Source: Gymnopus androsaceus JB14 (lineage: Eukaryota; Basidiomycota; Agaricomycetes; Agaricales; Omphalotaceae). From it: DNA of 64,000 nt. The notes beneath the pieces were generated by a model. It saw only the letters and a list, made by a program, of their open reading frames with translations, ran no database searches and was not told where the DNA came from. A program made the position numbers and the translations under genes. The stretch covers positions 62,001-126,000 of the forward strand of contig ML769468.1 of NCBI GenBank assembly GCA_009733575.1, given 5' to 3'. Below are positions 62,820-64,000 of the stretch, one piece after another. Numbering within the stretch: the stretch's first letter is position 1; every line of letters starts with the position of its first letter.

Positions 62820-64000
62820 AGCGGCGGGAGTCAAGTTTCAACGAACGACGCCAGTCACGCCATGATCACATGCGTAGAGAGTGAATCATCACTTCTCTCA
62901 ATGTCTACCGATGTCTTCCACTTTGAACTCCCTTCTATGCTATAATGCATGCTGCAGGAGGGATTCTTTCGGAAAAAGGTCAAACTAGGGACCCCATCTA
63001 CTCATCTCTATCAGCATATGGTTACATTGTTCAGTACAGTTTCAACTTCCTTCAGCTTCCAAATTCTACGCTTTGAAAACCCATCTACCCTCCAACAACA
63101 CCTATCAACACGATTCTGCTTCTTCTGACTCGGACGATCCTGCTTGTGATCATGTCTACTCGCAATTAGTGCCCTTCTACGAGGAAGATGATACCGCCAG
63201 TGCATTCTTCAAACTGAAACCAGCACACCGGAGTGATCCTGACATTCAGATGAGATTAGGATCTGGAAAAAACCGCGGCTTGTGGGAAGAGTGCATAACG
63301 AGGGTAATCTTTTTCAGGACATCCGCTTTGAGCGCTTTCGATTTCAGATCAATAGTCAGAGACCAAAATTATTGCAGTGTGTATGTAAAGTATGCAGCAA
63401 TTGTAACACTAATGATACGAGGTAAGCAAGTCCCAAAGTCCATGAATACAGGGCCAACAATACATCCTATTTCTACAAACAAGCTTAAGCCCAAAAAAAA
63501 AAATTTCCAAAGGTTCGGCGCATGCGTCGTTATAATCATCTCCTAACTATTCATCCATCATACAGGCATGATGCTACGTCGCTTTGCGTTAACGAGGATA
63601 AATCCGGGAGGAATAAAGGATGCGCGTTCGGGTTTCCGGGCGGAACGAGTTATTGTTTTCCATGCCTGGACGAAGCGGCGCTCAATACGTCTAGCGTATG
63701 AAGCTTGACTAGCTTGACTGGTAGTTGTGTATCTGTGGAAAGTGTCAGGTATGATGAGTATATCAAAGCAATTTTACTAACGTGGAGAATCCACTGTGAA
63801 CAGAGTCCGGAGAGACAGAACGTTGCATGACGGTCTGAGTGAAGGTGGTAGGAAAAGAGTGTAGTGGCAACGATTAAAAAATAGACTGCTCGTAGAGAGA
63901 GGTAAATTATGGGTATAGCGACAATGGATCCTGATCCAAGGATAAAAGAGCTCAAATGAGATGCCTTTATACCATGGACTGTACAATAGCGGCCAGCGCG
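62820..64000. other. Right-hand end, no firm gene
   Basis: A plus-strand frame at 63073-63546 has a coding-like first third (YSQLVPFYEEDDTASAFFKL) but then degrades into sequence with a run of Lys from a poly-A stretch. It could be the first exon of a short gene. Nothing else is recognised up to the window edge. Confidence 0.3.

Overview
The window is nuclear DNA of a filamentous basidiomycete, most likely a mushroom-forming agaricomycete. Genes carry many 45-70 nt GT-AG introns and alternate between strands. Several families are typical of Agaricomycetes: FunK1 kinase, protein-kinase-like pseudokinase, F-box/LRR proteins, a DUF6534-like membrane protein, a fungal HNH family, and small dsRNA-binding-motif proteins. 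Housekeeping genes are Tel1/ATM (cut by the left edge), a Ste20/PAK kinase, coatomer epsilon, Noc4, the DEAH helicase Prp43 and tRNA-Ala(AGC).

Layout: 1-2.5 kb is the 3' part of Tel1. 2.5-5.8 kb is repeat-rich and non-coding (foldback arms with a tRNA-derived SINE inside, degenerate and 41-bp tandem repeats). 5.9-7.3 kb is a kinase-like gene and 7.7-8.8 kb an unrecognised spliced gene. 10.0-10.75 kb is a non-autonomous DNA transposon with 22-bp TIRs and a 9-bp target duplication. 11.6-14.1 kb is the Ste20/PAK kinase on the minus strand. 15.4-28 kb is a local gene family: three related plus-strand genes (A, B, C) share the same ~270-residue N-terminal domain and the same upstream DNA. A continues into a dsRNA-binding motif. 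B continues into a CRIB plus kinase copied from the neighbouring PAK gene. C continues into the PAK kinase alone and is broken. An SDR gene lies between A and B. 28.5-34 kb holds a small protein, an F-box/LRR gene and coatomer epsilon. 34.3-38.8 kb is a fatty-acid dioxygenase-P450 fusion (Ppo/linoleate diol synthase type). 40-48 kb holds an F-box remnant, two tail-to-tail DUF676 lipase paralogues with a DUF6534-like membrane protein between them, and the tRNA. 48.5-57 kb is Noc4, FunK1 and Prp43. 57.4-64 kb is an HNH gene, a secreted Egh16-like protein with a low-complexity tail and a coiled-coil protein.

The most interesting feature is the A/B/C family, where a domain normally attached to a dsRNA-binding motif appears to have captured a CRIB-PAK kinase from a gene only ~8 kb away. 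Intron positions are retained, so the capture was of genomic DNA, not cDNA.

A caution runs through the window. Many conserved genes (Tel1, PAK, coatomer epsilon, Ppo, Noc4, Prp43, F-box, a lipase) need one or more single-base corrections, often in short homopolymers, to keep their frame. This looks like residual assembly indels rather than mass pseudogenisation, so an isolated frameshift here is weak evidence of a dead gene. Exon boundaries were set by hand from splice signals, frame and family knowledge; no alignment or search was run.
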